This document shows positions 1 through 11,584 of a stretch of DNA of 64,000 nt, in pieces. The stretch lies in contig JACCIC010000224.1 in the NCBI GenBank assembly GCA_018907035.1, forward strand, positions 587,001 to 651,000. The letters run 5' to 3'. Source of the stretch: Sycobia sp. Sy_11 (taxonomy: Eukaryota > Arthropoda > Insecta > Hymenoptera > Epichrysomallidae). Under the pieces are notes generated by a model. The model had not been told where the DNA came from. It searched no databases and saw only the letters and a program-made list of their open reading frames with translations. Positions within the stretch are counted from its first letter, which is position 1. Each line of letters opens with the position of its first letter. Both the position numbers and the translations under genes were made by a program.

Positions 1-878
1 TCTACTTTCATAAACGTTAAAGAATTAAAATTCATTAAAAAAATGAAAATTGATGCACGTATAGATACATTACATTTAATGTCAAATGTATGGAAAATTT
101 TTTTATTGTATATGATTTTTTAATATGTATTAAATCTTATTTCATTTATGTTTAGGAAAGTAGCTTCCAATATATAAATATTATAGTTAATGTAAGAAGT
201 GAATATTTCATTAATCAATTAATCAAAATTTTTCATCTTGAAACTATGGAAATTGACTGTACTGTTATGAGTTTTACTATATATAAAAATGTTATTGTTA
301 TGCAAATTCTCTCATTTTTTATAACATGTATCTGCGCCTGGTCCATATTGGATAAGTCTAACAGAAACATACTACCAATCTATGTACTACCGTACGTTTC
401 CAAGATTAGATTTCGTTCAACCGGCGCACATTATTCTTTTGCAAAAAATCGTGTGACCGAGTAGTTGCTGTTAATACGAACTTATAACCTGAGGAAAAAA
501 CGCGAACTTTCTATTTTAATTTACATAGCTTTTGTGTCATCGATGAGTGTGTTTCGAACACATTAATTTTTTGAAAAATCCCTTAAGCATCTATACGTGC
601 ACGATTTTTTATTTAAATCGTAACATCGCTAATTCTGAATGTTGGAATAAAAATTTTGTTCTTCGATCCAAAAATTTGTTTAGGCGATACAAAGAATTTT
701 TATTAAAACCATGAAAAATATTGATACTTTTAAAAGTATTATGGAAACACTTGTGATCATAAATATTTAGAAAGTATTCAGCATCATCTATTTTGAAAGT
801 ATTCAGTACATCAATATTAAATTGTTTAAATCATAGTTCAATATATTTAAATGTATAATAAAGACGATTTGTTTTCAG
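1..878. other. AT-rich leader upstream of the protease-homolog exons
   Basis: AT-rich sequence with no recognisable domain. An open frame at 246-464 (+) contains an ATG at 300 followed by a hydrophobic stretch (MQILSFFITCICAWS) that looks like a secretion signal. It could be the missing first exon of the protease homolog downstream. No strong donor in the phase that would match the acceptor at 878 was found, so this link is unproven. The rest holds nothing recognisable. Confidence 0.3.
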
Positions 879-2093
879 CGTTTGATCCGGAAATTGTTAG
901 TAGTGTAAAACCAGCATTTCAGCAAAATGTCAGATATCATGTAGCAATTTTGGGCAAGAAAAATCATTCTATTCACTTTAATTTTATCTGCAATGGTGCT
1001 ATTATTCATCCAAAATATGTGGCAGCTAATGCTTTATGTTTTATTGATAGTAGCGGTGAATTGAAAAAATTTGTCTTTGAAGTAGCTGCTGGCACTACTC
1101 ATTTGTCGTTAAACTACTGTAATAGAAGAAAGATTGTTCAAATTTATATTAAAAAAGTTCAAAATATAAAATATCTAGTGGATGCTGCTGTGGCAGAGGT
1201 GAGATTTAGTCTGTAGATTTTTGTTTGTCTAAAAGCATTGTTCTCGACGCAATTGCAAGCTGCAAAGGGTCATTAGTAGATAAAATAAAGAAGATTAAAA
1301 AATTATTATTAAGAAATTATAATCGAAAAAATTAAAAATATTAATTTCAAGGAACCCTTTCAAAGCAATGTATTAGAAGAGCAAAAAAACATTTATCCGA
1401 TAAACGAAGCAACATACTTGCATGTCGGAATAGCGTTAGATTCTAGAGTTATAATTTCCGGACCCTGATGATATATATTCTTTTCATTAACACTTTCAAG
1501 TGTGATAAAATAAAGTACTGTCCTTTTAATACAAAACTTTTTTTAGGTAGAAGAATTGTTTCCAATGTACTTTCAGTCACCTTATAGTGGACTCGAAATA
1601 AGTAATTTTAGGGAGACTTTTATTGGAAAAAGAGCCACAGTGTCGGCGTACGAGGTTATTGGTGACAATTATGAATATACATTAAAATACGCATTTATCG
1701 ATATTATTGAAGATTACATATGGAGACTTCAATACCCTGGTATTCTTAATCTTACACAAAGTACTGGCTTAATAGTCGACTTTAGGGAGACGGAACAAAG
1801 TTTGGAATTTTTTCGGGTAGGTTTATTCGAGGGTTGATTGATACCTTGTTAATAAAATGAATTATAAAGCAAACATATCAATATATTCTTTACTTTTATA
1901 GGCTAGTGTTGGCAGCGCAGTTGTTTATGAAGATAATCTTGTAGGAATTATTAATAATGTCTATAGATTCGATAATCAGACCTATGCATGCGCATATACT
2001 AGTACAAGGTTTATTTATAATTTTATAAATAATATTATTCACAATAGTTTTTTTCTAGTTATTCGTTTTATAAATAGACCACATGTATTATAA
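879..2093 (+). CDS. Catalytically inactive chymotrypsin-fold serine protease homolog (3 exons seen, 5' end incomplete)
   Basis: Three exons join in frame: about 879-1198, 1547-1816 and 1902-2093 (TAA). Donors are GTGAGA at 1199 and GTAGGT at 1817; acceptors end at 878 (TTTTCAG), 1546 (TTTTTTTAG) and 1901 (TTTATAG). Both internal introns are phase 0, 348 and 85 bp. The product has the S1-protease layout. A core Cys/Gly strand (CNGAIIHPKYVAANALC) replaces the usual CGGSLI..VLTAAHC, so the catalytic His is Leu. A VDAAVAEV segment fits the DIALLKL Asp region, with Asp kept. A GKRATVSAYEV segment resembles the CTVSGWG region. ASVGSAVVYEDNLVGII replaces GDSGGPLVYNGQLVGIV, so the catalytic Ser is Val. 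Two of three catalytic residues are lost, so no proteolysis is expected; known homologs act as cofactors or binding proteins. The exon acceptor at 878 is phase 1, so a signal-peptide exon should lie upstream. An ATG at 851 is in frame but lies before that acceptor. A decaying pseudogene is possible, but three clean frames with good splice sites argue for a gene. Confidence 0.7.
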
Positions 2094-3437
2094 TATATTG
2101 CAGCATACGATGGCTCATCGCTACACAAAAATAAAAATTCGAACCTTTAGATTTCTATATACCTCAGTTTTATATAACAATTTCAATTTTTAATTTGTGA
2201 ACTACTATAATTTACAAAGAAAAAGTGTAATTTAAATAGTGTTTCTTTTGTAGGATAGTAATAGATATTTTACAATAAATTACCAAATTCGAAGGTGACT
2301 TGCCGTACGAAATGTGCAGTAGTAAAATAAATTCTTTATTATCGATGTGCGAGTTTAAAAAGAATTAAAAAATACCATCAATCAATATATAGTAGTAGCA
2401 GTATTTAAAAAAAATGTACGGCTAATGATTTAAAACAGAGGCTGCTACTGGGTGCCCCATCGTCTCCGAGACCACTTACGTAAAGTTTACAAGGGAATAA
2501 AAAATATTGGAGTTCGCTTTCTTAAAGCCTTATTATACAATTGATACACTTCTTTATTAAAAAAAATTAGTAGGACTGTAAGACCCATAAAAATATTTAT
2601 TAGTTTATATTCATTCAAAGTTGGCCAAATGTTCAGTCAATTCATAAGCAAAATAATTTTTAGAAATATTCTTTTTAAGTTTTTGTCGGTACAATAATAT
2701 TTATAAAAGTCAAAATAATATTTTATATTCTTAAAATTTATTATATTTAATTAACATTTAATTAATATTATAATTTTTAACTTTTTAACGATATTTTTTA
2801 TTTTAGAATAGATGCTTGAAAATTAGACCTATTTTCATGTAACGGTATAAGAGAAATCTAATCTCGTTTACTTTAAACTGATAAAATTAAGTATACCGAA
2901 TATTTTATTTTGATTGATTTTTTCCTCCTCTTTTATATAATAGACCCCGTTCCTACTCTATTGTTCACAATCTATATGTAAATTCTTTGTCAGATAGTAC
3001 GAATTTATAACGTAATGAAAATAAAAGAAATTGCAGATTCAATAAATACTATTAACTGTTATCATTTGAATATTTGAAAATTGACAGTAGATTCAGTTAG
3101 GAAATATAAATCAATATGAAATGGTCTAAAATAGAAATTGAATGGGGGGTTGTATTGAATTAATGTTCGAAATAAGATCGAAATCGATTAGCAAAAGTAA
3201 ACAATTCAGTTTATAATTTATCAAATTTAAAAATGGGCTTAGTCGATTTTTAAGCTGTATACTGGAGTTCAGCAGATAAGAAAAGTGGAAATTTTTAGAA
3301 AAAGGCACTTTTTCTTACGCACCTATGTAGAATTTCCTATAGATATAAAAGTTATTGATAATCTTATAACTGAATTTCTACAAACCTGCTGTATTATTAC
3401 AATATATCTTCATTAATTTGTCAGCTGTGGTACATAT
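2094..3437. other. AT-rich intergenic DNA
   Basis: No open frame with a recognisable domain, no RNA gene and no repeat array of note. It contains short A/T runs and stop codons in all frames. Confidence 0.6.
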
Positions 3438-3456
3438 AATCTATACACACATATAC

Positions 3457-3582
3457 GGCTTGACACAAGCACCTCTATAATAATTTACATGTGCTTTGTT
3501 TACAAACACATCGTAGACCTCCGTTGCTGATTAGTACCAGTATTTGGAAGCATAAATAGAGCGAGGTTAAATAACATAAAAA
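3457..3582 (+). mobile_element. 5'-truncated tRNA-derived SINE, second copy of the family at 44796
   Basis: The body (TTGACACAAGCACC through GTTAAATAACATAAA) matches the body of the complete SINE at 44870-44990, with scattered substitutions. The tRNA-like head is missing apart from its last GGC. A short A-tail follows. The insertion is bracketed by a perfect 19-bp target-site duplication, AATCTATACACACATATAC, at 3438-3456 and 3583-3601. This proves retrotransposition and marks the 5' end as a truncation made at insertion. A (GA)n array starts directly after the right duplication. Confidence 0.85.
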
Positions 3583-3597
3583 AATCTATACACACAT

Positions 3598-3601
<4 letters not shown>

Positions 3602-3648
<47 letters not shown>
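3602..3648 (+). repeat. (GA)n microsatellite
   Basis: About 23 perfect GA units, starting at the 3' target-site duplication of the truncated SINE. The open frame on the minus strand here is only its Ser-Leu translation. Confidence 0.95.
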
Positions 3649-3649
<1 letters not shown>

Positions 3650-3650
<1 letters not shown>

Positions 3651-5470
3651 GGGGCGAGAGAGGGAATACAGAGCAGCCGATACACACGTTCTATCGTATA
3701 ATTCTTTTGTAATTTTTGTAATAAATGTATTGCTTGGTTTATATGGATTATGTCACAAAAAATTTCATCCCTTACGACCTCTAAATGAGTGGAAAAAGGT
3801 GAGCTATATTTTTGATGTTTTAGCCATAATTTAAAGGTCAGTCAGGACTATAAAGGTCAGTAACTTGTTTTAATAAATTTTTTTGGTTATTTAACGAAAA
3901 TTATAGATCTGAAAAAGTTATTAATCTGATTTTTGTTGATAATGGAGGCATATTAAATCTGTCTTTACGGAGTGAAACACGATAAACTTCTTTTTACGTA
4001 TTTTTGTAGTAATCATTGTAGTACTAGTAATAATTTATTATTTGTTATTATTTTATTATTAATTTATTTACTATGTGAATAAAAGATTCATAATAATATG
4101 TTTTGCTATTTGAATATCTTACTAACATGATTCTATAATGCCAAACCAAAAAATCAATTGATTATCTGGAAAGTGTTTACATACGAATCCACAAATCCTA
4201 TGAAGTCCTATCTAAATCTGCACATACTCTACAAGAAAGGACTGTCGCATTTCAGCTTAGAGAGGCTACAAAAAATATTACGAATTATCAAGTATTTTTA
4301 TAAATACCTTCGAATTTTCAAAAATTTTCTAAAATTCTGAATTCGATGCCTATTTCTATGTTACGTGTCAAATATCTATAATATATACATTTCTGCATTT
4401 TACTTAAAAAAAATTAATTCATTTATTTCTATTGTATGATTTTCTCATGTTTTATATATGTTAATATATATATATATATATATATATACACAAATTGTAT
4501 TATTATTACATATATTATTATTACATATATTATTACATATATTATATACATAATGAAAATTCATATATTCATTTTTTGCGAACTAACTCACTTTTGAAAG
4601 AAAAATTTGTCATTTCATGAATAAAAAACCATACGCACTTTGACGAATAAAGTATTATACTTATTTCATTTTGTCAGAATTAAAAATGTTGATATTGTGA
4701 TATTATTCACGCCTTTCATATTTCGGTACACCAATTTAAATTGATGTATGTTAAAAGACTTTTCATATAAAGAAAAGAAAAATTTTTTCGATTCTTTGAA
4801 AATTATATTGTGGTTTAAAATTCCCAATTCATGCGTCTATAAGTCAAACGGAAAAACTGCAAGTGTTTTTACATATTTGTTGATGAATTTTTAAACTTGT
4901 AAATTGAATTATTAGTTCTAAAGATTATTTATACAAGTGTGTAAAACCCAGCTTGTGGATTTACTTCTAAGGGGAAGAAAAATCATAATAGTTATTATTT
5001 TTTTTGCATCGAGACGTTTGGATCTTGTATAGTTATAAATTTGTACATTCTTTTAAATAAAGATTTGTTCTGAAAATATCTCCACATCAATTTCTGTACT
5101 TCATACTAAATTAATTTTTTACTTAAATGTTTATAGAAATGTTATACTTAAATTAAACAAATTAAAAATAATTAAATAATATATGTAATTTAATTGTAAA
5201 TTCATAACTCACAATAGAAGATGATAGTGTATCAATCAATGTGTCTACATTAATGTGGAACGAATATGTCTACGTAGTCCAAATTAATGCTGAACTAAAA
5301 AATATCAAAGATAGTTATATACAACCGGATCATTTATTAACTACATTAATATCTTAAGTAAATTGACAATTGGCACAAAAGCTGCATTTGTCAAGCTCCA
5401 TTAAAACTCCTTTTGAAAAATCTTCTGACTGATTCTGTATTTTTGTCTCCTCTTTTTTTTGTACATCTTT
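3650..5470. other. AT-rich intergenic DNA with small TA and TTATTACATA repeats
   Basis: No gene seen. A (TA)n run lies at about 4463-4489, followed by 4-5 imperfect copies of a TTATTACATA-like unit to about 4550. An A/T-rich ORF at 4158-4340 shows no domain and is treated as chance. Confidence 0.6.
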
Positions 5471-5659
5471 TATAAACGTTCCAATCACCTTCCCGGGGAG
5501 TAAGAAAATCAGCTCACAGTAGGGTGCCCAGGAAGGGAAAGAGCGACCTCCTTGAAGCTTTATCTCGTTTCTGGCAATTACGGCAAACGCCGATAAATCC
5601 GCCGCAAGAGTAAGCCCCGCGTGCTGATGTACGGGGAGAGGGATGCATTGCCCGTGTGC

Positions 5660-5694
<35 letters not shown>

Positions 5695-5990
5695 TCCTCA
5701 TTTCCGCCGTCTCACTGCGCGCAAGCGACGGCCGCGCCACGGCTCCGTGTCTCCATCTCCCTTCGTATACCTTGTAGCGATGCTATCGGCCGCTCCTTTT
5801 CTCTTATTGCTTCTACCGCCCTCCCCCCCCCTCTCGCTCCCTCTCTCTCTCTCTCTCTCTCTCTTAGCCCCGTCGTCCTCATATCTTTCTCTCTCTCTCT
5901 CTCTCTTCCGCTCCACGCGGTTGGCGAACGTTTCCCTGGATTTTTATTGTGTCGACGATCGCTATCGCCTCGGACGAGCCGTTGAAAATT
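5471..5990. promoter_or_regulatory. GC-rich island with (CT)n arrays, candidate regulatory element upstream of Rx
   Basis: Base composition switches abruptly from AT-rich to GC-rich at about 5480-5640 (CCTTCCCGGGGAGTAAG onward) and returns to AT-rich after about 5990. (CT)n tracts lie at about 5664-5691 and 5840-5910. Open frames on both strands translate CT repeats plus non-repetitive GC-rich sequence and show no domain. (GA/CT)n tracts are typical binding sites of the insect GAGA factor. A regulatory role is an inference from composition only. Confidence 0.35.
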
Positions 5991-6668
5991 CCATTTAATA
6001 AGAGGTTTATTATACTTCATCTATATACCATGCATTGTAGACCCCTAAAGGAGAAATGTTTAACTGCGTGCGCCGAAGGACAAAAGCTTGCTCCCGTATT
6101 AGCGGAGCTTTTTGTTCATTTTCTTCTTGCGGTTTCCTCCGTACTGTTTATAAATTACAATAATTGAGAGAAAATTGATAAGCGGTCGTGGTCGGATACT
6201 GTTTTATTTTACGTATTATATTTATGAGATGAATCAAAGTAAAAAATTCGTTTACTTTACAAAAAAGCAAACTTATATATTTAAAATGTTTGCGTAAATT
6301 TAAGATTCTTGAAATATAATCGAATTATATAATCTGATACTCATAATAAACTTATGAGAGAAAGAAGTACAATATTTCTTGTTTTGATGCGCATTTCCGG
6401 CTGGATAAATGCACTATTGATTGGCTGAATAAATCTTTCCATCTAATCTGGTAAACTAAACCAATCAGCAATAAGCAATTGCCATCAATACGACAGACTC
6501 GTTAGATCAAAGGATCAAACAATGCTCAAATCTTCTCCCAGCTATACCAGCCAGTCAAACACCAAGAGCTGTGGCAGAGAGAGGCCATACCACCAAGAGT
6601 TTAAACTTCGTCCACCCCTCTAACTCTCTGTTCCACCCTACACCTATCTCTATTAGTCTCTCTCCCTC

Positions 6669-6670
<2 letters not shown>

Positions 6671-6729
<59 letters not shown>

Positions 6730-6743
6730 CACACTCACACACA

Positions 6744-6804
<61 letters not shown>

Positions 6805-6822
6805 CACACACACACACACACC
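6671..6822 (+). repeat. Compound (TC)n-(AC)n microsatellite
   Basis: A run of about 28 TC units (to about 6727) passes through short CACTCACAC variants into about 45 AC units. The change of partner base at a common C suggests one array arose from the other by mutation and expansion. Confidence 0.95.
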
Positions 6823-7590
6823 ACAGAATCCTTTCTCATTCTGCTCCTTGCTCTTTCCTCTACAGCCACCATATATCTTTATATATAGTAAACGACACTT
6901 TTAAATATATTTTAATGATCCATCATATCCTTTTTCTCTCCAGGTATTCATTACGCATATACACAAGTGAATTTGTTACATGAAAATTCTTTTCTCTTTT
7001 TCTTTCCTAAATCCTAGATGTTATTTCGAACCTTATAAGAAGCTTTATTAAAAATCACTATCTTCGTCACATCCTTTAAGAACTCGACAAATAATCCTTT
7101 CTTTTATTACCTGCGGCCGCACGCTTATTAGTTAACTTTTCCAGGACTCATATTAACTCTCCGAAGTTTCGGAATCCACTTGGATTTAATTGAAATAAAC
7201 TTGTAAATTGCGCAGTTCTGACTAAGTTTGTATAGTACACGAGCTAACAGTTAAGATAACATCAAGGTAACAACCTACCACCTGGAGAGTTACCAATTAC
7301 ATTTAACCATCGTGTTTAAGGGCGTACAGGAGTCAACTCAAGTTCGCAATCCCGACAAGTTCGTTGAATAAGTTTTCAACCGAGCGCAAATTATAAGAGA
7401 GGATTATCATTTAGCAAACTGCCTTTTTTTGAATATCCGTTAAAACTCTGTTCAAGTTGGTATTAGAATTGTTTCGGGGAAAATTAGATTCTCATTGAAT
7501 ACGATATGCGTTTTTAATTCAAAATGTGTACGTAATACTAATAAACGTTTATTTATAATTTAATATACATAATATTATATTATATAAAAA

Positions 7591-7642
<52 letters not shown>

Positions 7643-9520
7643 AATAATTTACGAGAGAAAAAACATATTTGTGACATAAAATAATCAAACATTTGATTCG
7701 AGCCTGATGAATGCGGTTTTCAGCATAACAAATGTATTTTAAATTTTTCGATAAAGAGCGGCAGAATAATTAAAACTGTATTATATTTAGAATTTCTATA
7801 TTTTGCATTTAGCAAAAAATGATATGGCTATAATTAAAATCGCTATTTAAATTCATCAGGTACTTTTTAATCATAAATCTTATGTTCCGTGTAAATATTC
7901 TATAATAGAAAACACATGCTAATTATGATAAAACTCGTGCAGTTAAAAGACTTTCTACAGATATAATAGGATATTCAATAAGGAAATATAACTATGTAAG
8001 TAGATTTATATTATTTAAACGAATCATCCTCTTCTCATCAGAATGTTTGAACGATATAGAATATAATTTCATTTAATGAATGTATCTCTCGTTTGTTCGG
8101 GTTGATGATATATAAGTTATAATTTGTGTTATAATCGGTGAAACATACGATCCGAGAACCGAACAGCTCACCCGAATTCCTTCCAAAGTCTTCCAATTCA
8201 ATGATTCCTTTCTTCCAATTCAATGATTCATTTGTCCGTAATACTAATAATAAATTTAATTTATTAAATAAATATGAACAGACTGTGTAAGATTTTTGAT
8301 TTCGGTTTTAAATTTTACAAATTTTAATTATATTAACTTAATTCAATTTATCAGTATAAATTAGTGTATATTTATTTTTAAGTAATTTTTAAGCTTTATT
8401 ACGAGAACATGCAAAAACAAATCTAAAACTTTCACTAAATTTATCACTTCTTATATGCCAAAAATAATAGCCTCTAAGTCTATTTTTATTTGCTCAGGTG
8501 TTGACCTTGAGTTTTTAAATATTATTCCAAAGTAACCATCTCTAATTAGTAATACAAGGCAGCTCATCTTAATTATTATTCGAATTGACAAATTAGTAAT
8601 CAAGTTAATATTCTTCAAAGTATACGTTTTCGAAAACGTAAGGTACCTTTTTTAAATATTCTTGGGATATTTTATGTTTTTGATATATACGCAATACATT
8701 ATATTTCATTGAGTCAGTATTTTTTTTTCTAATAATTATTCATTCATTGTAAGTACATTTCACTTATTTATTAAATTTTTTTTATCTATGCCATGAGTAA
8801 ATAAATTATAATTTATTATCTTGCGTGAAGGAGTTTGTAACTAAATAAGCGTAAACTTTAAGTAAGTGGATATTTACGTATATGGCTTTAGAAAGCAGAT
8901 GATTTTCAATTTTTATCGGATATTTGTGTTCTTTACAGACTATGTCATTTATTTATTAAATTGGTATATGTTTGATATAATTTAAGTGAAAGTTAAATAT
9001 ACACGAAAATGGATTAATGTAGTTAAAGTATTAAGAGGTAGGATAAAGGAACATCTGTATAACTACGGAAATTTGGAGCATTAATATTTCCGTAGTAATA
9101 TACTGTTTATTCTCTCCAAAAAAACTAGTATTATTTATTAATAAATAATTGAATTTTATTTTCATAACAATATTTATAATTTTTTAAAGTAATTATTTCT
9201 TTCGTTTAAGTAAATATAATTTTAACTTAAGTAAATAATTACTTCACTATATGGACTTTCATTTACTTGATGCGAGCCAAATTTTTTTTTGAGTTTGATT
9301 CAGGTATAATCTATTCGCACCTATATAATGACCAGACGAGCGGTATATTATTATTTCACGCATAGTCGGGTACGATACCTTTCCTCTAAACGCAGATCAA
9401 ATCCTTAACCGTTTGAAACTTACCGCTCTATGTACTATTAAATTATAATACTATTCAATAAATCCACGACTAAATATTTTCTTAAATGCTCGAGCAGAGG
9501 TAGCAGCCTCCTTTCCTTAA
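6823..9520. other. AT-rich intergenic DNA upstream of the Rx promoter region
   Basis: No gene seen. It contains a (TA)n array at about 7601-7637, a 19-20-bp direct duplication (TCTTCCAATTCAATGATTC, first copy 8189-8207, second 8211-8229), a perfect 18-bp palindrome at 8623-8640 (TACGTTTTCGAAAACGTA) and the hairpin at 9062-9096 listed separately. Confidence 0.6.
9062..9096. repeat. Perfect 11-bp inverted repeat (hairpin)
   Basis: ACTACGGAAAT at 9062-9072 and its exact reverse complement at 9086-9096 are separated by a 13-nt loop. It lies in AT-rich intergenic DNA. The function is unknown. Confidence 0.7.
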
Positions 9521-9526
9521 TATTCG

Positions 9527-9558
<32 letters not shown>

Positions 9559-9641
9559 AGTTGTCCTGACTCGCGTTCATCCTCACACCTGCTTTATACA
9601 CATATATTTAGAGCACCGGCATCCTTTCCTACTACATTGCA

Positions 9642-9644
<3 letters not shown>

Positions 9645-9686
<42 letters not shown>
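9645..9686. repeat. (TA)n microsatellite at the edge of the Rx promoter island
   Basis: About 21 perfect TA units immediately before the GC-rich block that leads to Rx exon 1. Confidence 0.95.
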
Positions 9687-9688
<2 letters not shown>

Positions 9689-9689
9689 T

Positions 9690-9962
9690 TATACCTCGTT
9701 TTCCAGCAGCCAGCCACCCGCTGCTGCACCCGGGAGGCGAGCGCAAAACGCGCGCGCATGAGCATCCCTGGCGACCCGCCGTCGCCATGTTCCTGCGTCC
9801 CCGCTTCCCGTTGGCTCGCGCTCGCGTCACCGCGTTGGCCGATTGGCCCGCCGTCTCTGTTTCTCTCTCTCCGCGTAACCACGCCTCCCGGCTTTATCGA
9901 ACGCACGGTGCCACCCCCGCCGGTCCCTACCCCTTCCTCCTTCGACCAGGTGCAAGTATGCC

Positions 9963-10022
<60 letters not shown>

Positions 10023-11076
10023 GCCGCTCGCTAGGAGGACGGATTGAGAGACAGAGTGAAAGAGAGATAGAGAGGGAGTGAGTTAGAAAGACCCGGAGGG
10101 GGTGGGGCACAATAGCGGCACGAAGAGAGGGAGAAGGGCCGAGCCTTGTTGTCCTTCGTACAATTCTATATATATATATATGTTTTCTCGGCGTGCTACA
10201 TGCCGTGTATACCTACTGCTGGTGCTGGTACTGCTGCTGCCGCCACGTCGCCCACCCTTCTCCCTTTCGCTTCGCGTTCGCGCTTTCCATTACCGTACGT
10301 TCCTTCCCCAGGGGTGGATCGAGGCTCGCGCGTTTTCGTTCGCAGGCAGCGCAGTCTCGTTTCACGCAGGGCATATTATTTGTTGTTTTTTATCCTTGCC
10401 CGTCCGTTGTACGCGCGCGCGCTCGCCTCAGTCCGGGATTCCGTATGATTATTGTCATTCCGGCTACGGGCCCTCGTCGTTGTTTGTTTTCGTCACTGTA
10501 TATGTAATACAGTTTTCAAGTGTAGCTTCGTATTTTTGACGACAAAATAAAAATAATAAAAGCAAAAATCAAGATCGATCCGCCACGTAGGTGGTGCGGA
10601 GTGAGAAAAAAGTGTCCCTCGAAGGCAGTAGCTATTTGCCTATATATGTATGTGCGTAATATAAAATGTGACAGACGCTTACCGAGTTTATATATCCCCA
10701 AGATTACGTAATAGACAAGAGTAACACGCATTCTTCATATACATCCGCTCGATTGTTGTGTGCATGTGTGGCTTTGTGAGTGTGCATATCATATACCCGA
10801 CAAGAGGCTCAAGTCCGCATTGCGGGGGTGGGGGTTGGTGCATTCGTACAGACAGCGCCGAATAGGACAGAGAAAGAGTGACTATTGTTACAGCAGGGAG
10901 GTGATACCGCGAGTATCACGGGCTTCTGATGACGGGGTGAAAAGTTCCCGGGGGTGAAAAGAGAGCGAGGGAGAGATAAAGAGAGAGAGAGAGAGAGAGA
11001 GAGTGAGGGAGGGAGAAAGAATAAGACAGAGGGGCGCGCGCGAATGATATTCGTCTCGGTGCCAAGGACGCTGGCG
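9690..11076 (+). promoter_or_regulatory. GC-rich promoter and 5'-UTR region of Rx
   Basis: The region between 9690 and 11076 is mostly GC-rich and CpG-rich, in contrast with its AT-rich surroundings, and leads directly into the Rx start codon. The last part (about 10960-11020) is a (GA)n tract. No single transcription start can be fixed: TATA-like strings are common, for example TTTATATATCCCC near 10687. Open frames of 70-175 codons on both strands show no domain and largely cover repeats. Additional non-coding 5' exons cannot be excluded. Confidence 0.5.
9964..10019. repeat. (TA)n microsatellite inside the Rx promoter island
   Basis: About 28 perfect TA units between two strongly GC-rich stretches. 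TYR-ILE open frames here on both strands are shadows of the repeat. Confidence 0.95.
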
Positions 11077-11254
11077 ATGGATTCGCAGAAACTGCAGATG
11101 ACGGAGAGCGGGGCTCTCAAAGGCGACAAGACGAGCCCGAAGCCCGCAATCAGCACTCCGAGGCACAGCATCGACGCGATCCTAGGCCTCGAGGTACGGA
11201 AGCGGAAGCAGCAGGAGATCGAGGACTCGTCGCTGGGCTCCCAGGACAATGCCG
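11077..11254 (+). CDS. Rx: Rx (retinal homeobox) exon 1, N-terminal part with octapeptide
   Basis: Encodes the N-terminus of a paired-class homeodomain transcription factor needed for eye and brain development in animals. Starting at ATG 11077 it gives 59 codons plus one base. The octapeptide HSIDAILG (a Groucho-type repressor-binding motif, residues 30-37) is preceded by STPR and followed by LEVRKRKQQEIEDSS. The start at 11077 is preferred because its context is GCGATGG with G at -3 and +4. An in-frame ATG at 11044 has a weaker context and would add 11 residues. The frame stays open upstream through a GA tract to about 10954 without another ATG. The donor is GTTAGT at 11255, phase 1. Its split codon G|GT is completed exactly by exon 2 at 41972. 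Confidence 0.85.
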
Positions 11255-11530
11255 GTTAGTCTCCAATTATCTGTGCATAAAAAATGTTATAGTCGCGACT
11301 TATTGAAATACATACCAGTCAAAGTATATTCTCGAATACAATATATATGCAGTATACTCATTATTATTCATTGACAAAATTATAAACAAAATATAAATAT
11401 ATTGTATTTAAATAACGTAAAATATCCTTTTACACTAAGCCATTGCATATTGATTCAAGACTTTCTTTGCGCTTTGTATATTTGGAGGTGTAATTTATGA
11501 TTCGAATCATTTCAATTAATTAATAAAATT

Positions 11531-11584
<54 letters not shown>

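Noticed and set aside
3461..3582. Independent unique sequence near the (GA)n array
   Set aside because: It matches the SINE body at 44870-44990, so it is a truncated copy rather than a novel element.
5621..6020. Overlapping 70-125-codon ORFs on both strands
   Set aside because: They run through (CT)n tracts and encode Ser-Leu or Arg-Glu runs with no domain; open on both strands because of the repeat.
6571..6888. 105-codon + frame ending in Thr-His repeats
   Set aside because: Translation of a (TC)n(AC)n microsatellite.
9583..10110. 136-175-codon ORFs on both strands upstream of Rx
   Set aside because: Tyr-Ile runs from (TA)n arrays joined to GC-rich DNA that lacks stops; no domain.
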